DNA of 64,000 nt, taken from positions 1-64,000 of the forward strand of contig NZ_LYPB01000042.1 in NCBI RefSeq assembly GCF_001653565.1. The letters are read 5' to 3'. A program made the translations under genes and the position numbers. The notes beneath the pieces were generated by a model. That model saw nothing but the letters and a program-made list of their open reading frames with translations. It was not told where the DNA came from and did no database searches. Shown in pieces: positions 63,382 to 64,000 of this stretch (within the stretch, counting starts at the first letter, position 1; every line of letters starts with the position of its first letter). The DNA is from Paenibacillus oryzisoli (GTDB lineage: Bacteria > Bacillota > Bacilli > Paenibacillales > NBRC-103111).

Positions 63382-64000
63382 TTATTTCAAATTCACATTG
63401 CTAGCACGAGCTTTAGCTGCCTTATACGTATCGATGATTTGTTGTACGCCAAGCTTTTTGGCGCCATCGACATATTTAGCCCAATCATCCATGCTGGTTG
63501 TACCAAGAATAAATTTAGCGATGGATTCATTGCGATTTTTATCAATAGCTGCGCCGACGGTTGACAAGAGTTCGAACTCTTTTTCGTTATATGACGGTTG
63601 TGGTCGGTATGGACCATCAAACTTCCTTGCCTCGACATAAGCTGCTTGCAATTCTGGCGTAGCCATGGATAAATGAGCATCGTAATCAATCCACGTGTAC
63701 GTTCCGTTCGTCGCTAAGCCTGTTTTCTTGCGCAGATCGGCAACATCGATAAAGTCTGTTTTCATTTTCTTCTTACCGGCATCGAGTGTGTACGTTTCGC
63801 CTTCTTTCCCCCAGCTGGCAATATGTTTGCCGTCTTCGGAATAGAAGAAATCGATGTATTGCATAACGTCTTTTACATTTTTGGATTTTGAAGAAACAGT
63901 CATGCCTGATTCTACAATTTGCGTATAAGGGTTTTGCTGCTTTCCGCCTGGAATGCCAGCTGGAGGTGCCATAAAGGCCAAGTTGTAAGATGGATTATCT
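63382..64000 (-). CDS. Fifth sugar-binding lipoprotein, C-terminal part (runs off the window)
   Basis: The last 206 or so residues of an LplA-type binding protein are visible; the N-terminus lies beyond the right edge. The frame is still open at the edge (DNPSYNLAFMAPPAG). YSEDGKHIASWGKEGETYTL and LATNGTYTWIDYDAHLS closely parallel YSKEGIDILSWGKEGETYTV and IMTTGTYGYVDFEASKS in the importer 1 binding protein, so the two are near relatives. A fifth importer probably lies to the right, on the minus strand, in reverse orientation. Confidence 0.9.
   Translation of the reverse strand, partial: DNPSYNLAFMAPPAGIPGGKQQNPYTQIVESGMTVSSKSKNVKDVMQYIDFFYSEDGKHIASWGKEGETYTLDAGKKKMKTDFIDVADLRKKTGLATNGTYTWIDYDAHLSMATPELQAAYVEARKFDGPYRPQPSYNEKEFELLSTVGAAIDKNRNESIAKFILGTTSMDDWAKYVDGAKKLGVQQIIDTYKAAKARASNVNLK

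Overview
The window looks like chromosome of a Paenibacillus-type, spore-forming, Gram-positive soil bacterium. It carries an alpha/beta-type small acid-soluble spore protein, S-layer-homology (SLH) surface anchoring, LplA/LplB/YtcP-type sugar importers, YesM/YesN-type two-component genes, membrane-bound AraC regulators, strong Shine-Dalgarno (SD) sequences and CcpA-like cre boxes. Almost all of the 64 kb is one large carbohydrate-utilisation region aimed, by inference, at uronic-acid-containing polysaccharide. Two PL8 polysaccharide lyases and two GH88 unsaturated uronyl hydrolases form the core. Around them are GH92, GH4, GH106-like and beta-helix enzymes, esterases, and oxidoreductases.

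Layout. 1-79: the 3' end of a group II intron (domains V and VI). 197-6918: a frameshifted GH106-like glycosidase, then importer 1. 6919-7251: an array of 51-nt intergenic repeats. 7252-15894: two AraC regulators, a PhyH dioxygenase, a LamG protein, a frameshifted RCC1 protein, an SDR, a GH92 and an SGNH hydrolase. 16061-29184 (module 2): a secreted PL8 with discoidin domains inside its catalytic module, importer 2, a YesM/YesN pair and a GH88. 29283-30946: a spore protein and a drug-efflux MFS gene, with no evident link to glycan use. 31447-46072 (module 3): a 2262-residue SLH-anchored PL8, a membrane AraC regulator, importer 3 and a second GH88. 46129-53978: a GH4 enzyme, an AraC regulator, a very large secreted beta-helix protein and an esterase. 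54177-63282 (module 4): a binding protein, a membrane AraC regulator, its permeases, a Gfo/Idh/MocA oxidoreductase and an alpha/beta-hydrolase-ThuA fusion. A fifth binding-protein gene runs off the right end on the minus strand.

How it works together (inference from families and order): surface and secreted lyases cut the polymer by beta-elimination. Lipoprotein-dependent importers take up the unsaturated oligosaccharides. Cytoplasmic GH88 enzymes remove the unsaturated uronic acid, and GH4, GH92, esterases and oxidoreductases finish the rest. No ABC ATPase gene is present, so the importers probably share an ATPase encoded elsewhere.

The most interesting signal is in the control regions. Modules 2, 3 and 4 each appear to have their own cis element, repeated in front of two or more transcription units and matched to a local regulator. 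In module 2 it is a dyad at fixed distance from an extended -10 (16061 and 20811). In module 3 it is a TGGAC-ATTTTG-type element in tandem copies (about 31560, 38559, 41135, 41177). In module 4 it is a GGACGATATTGCAGTAT box exactly 17 nt from CGTATATACTT (54177 and 58352). Each complete importer also has a hairpin directly after its binding-protein gene.
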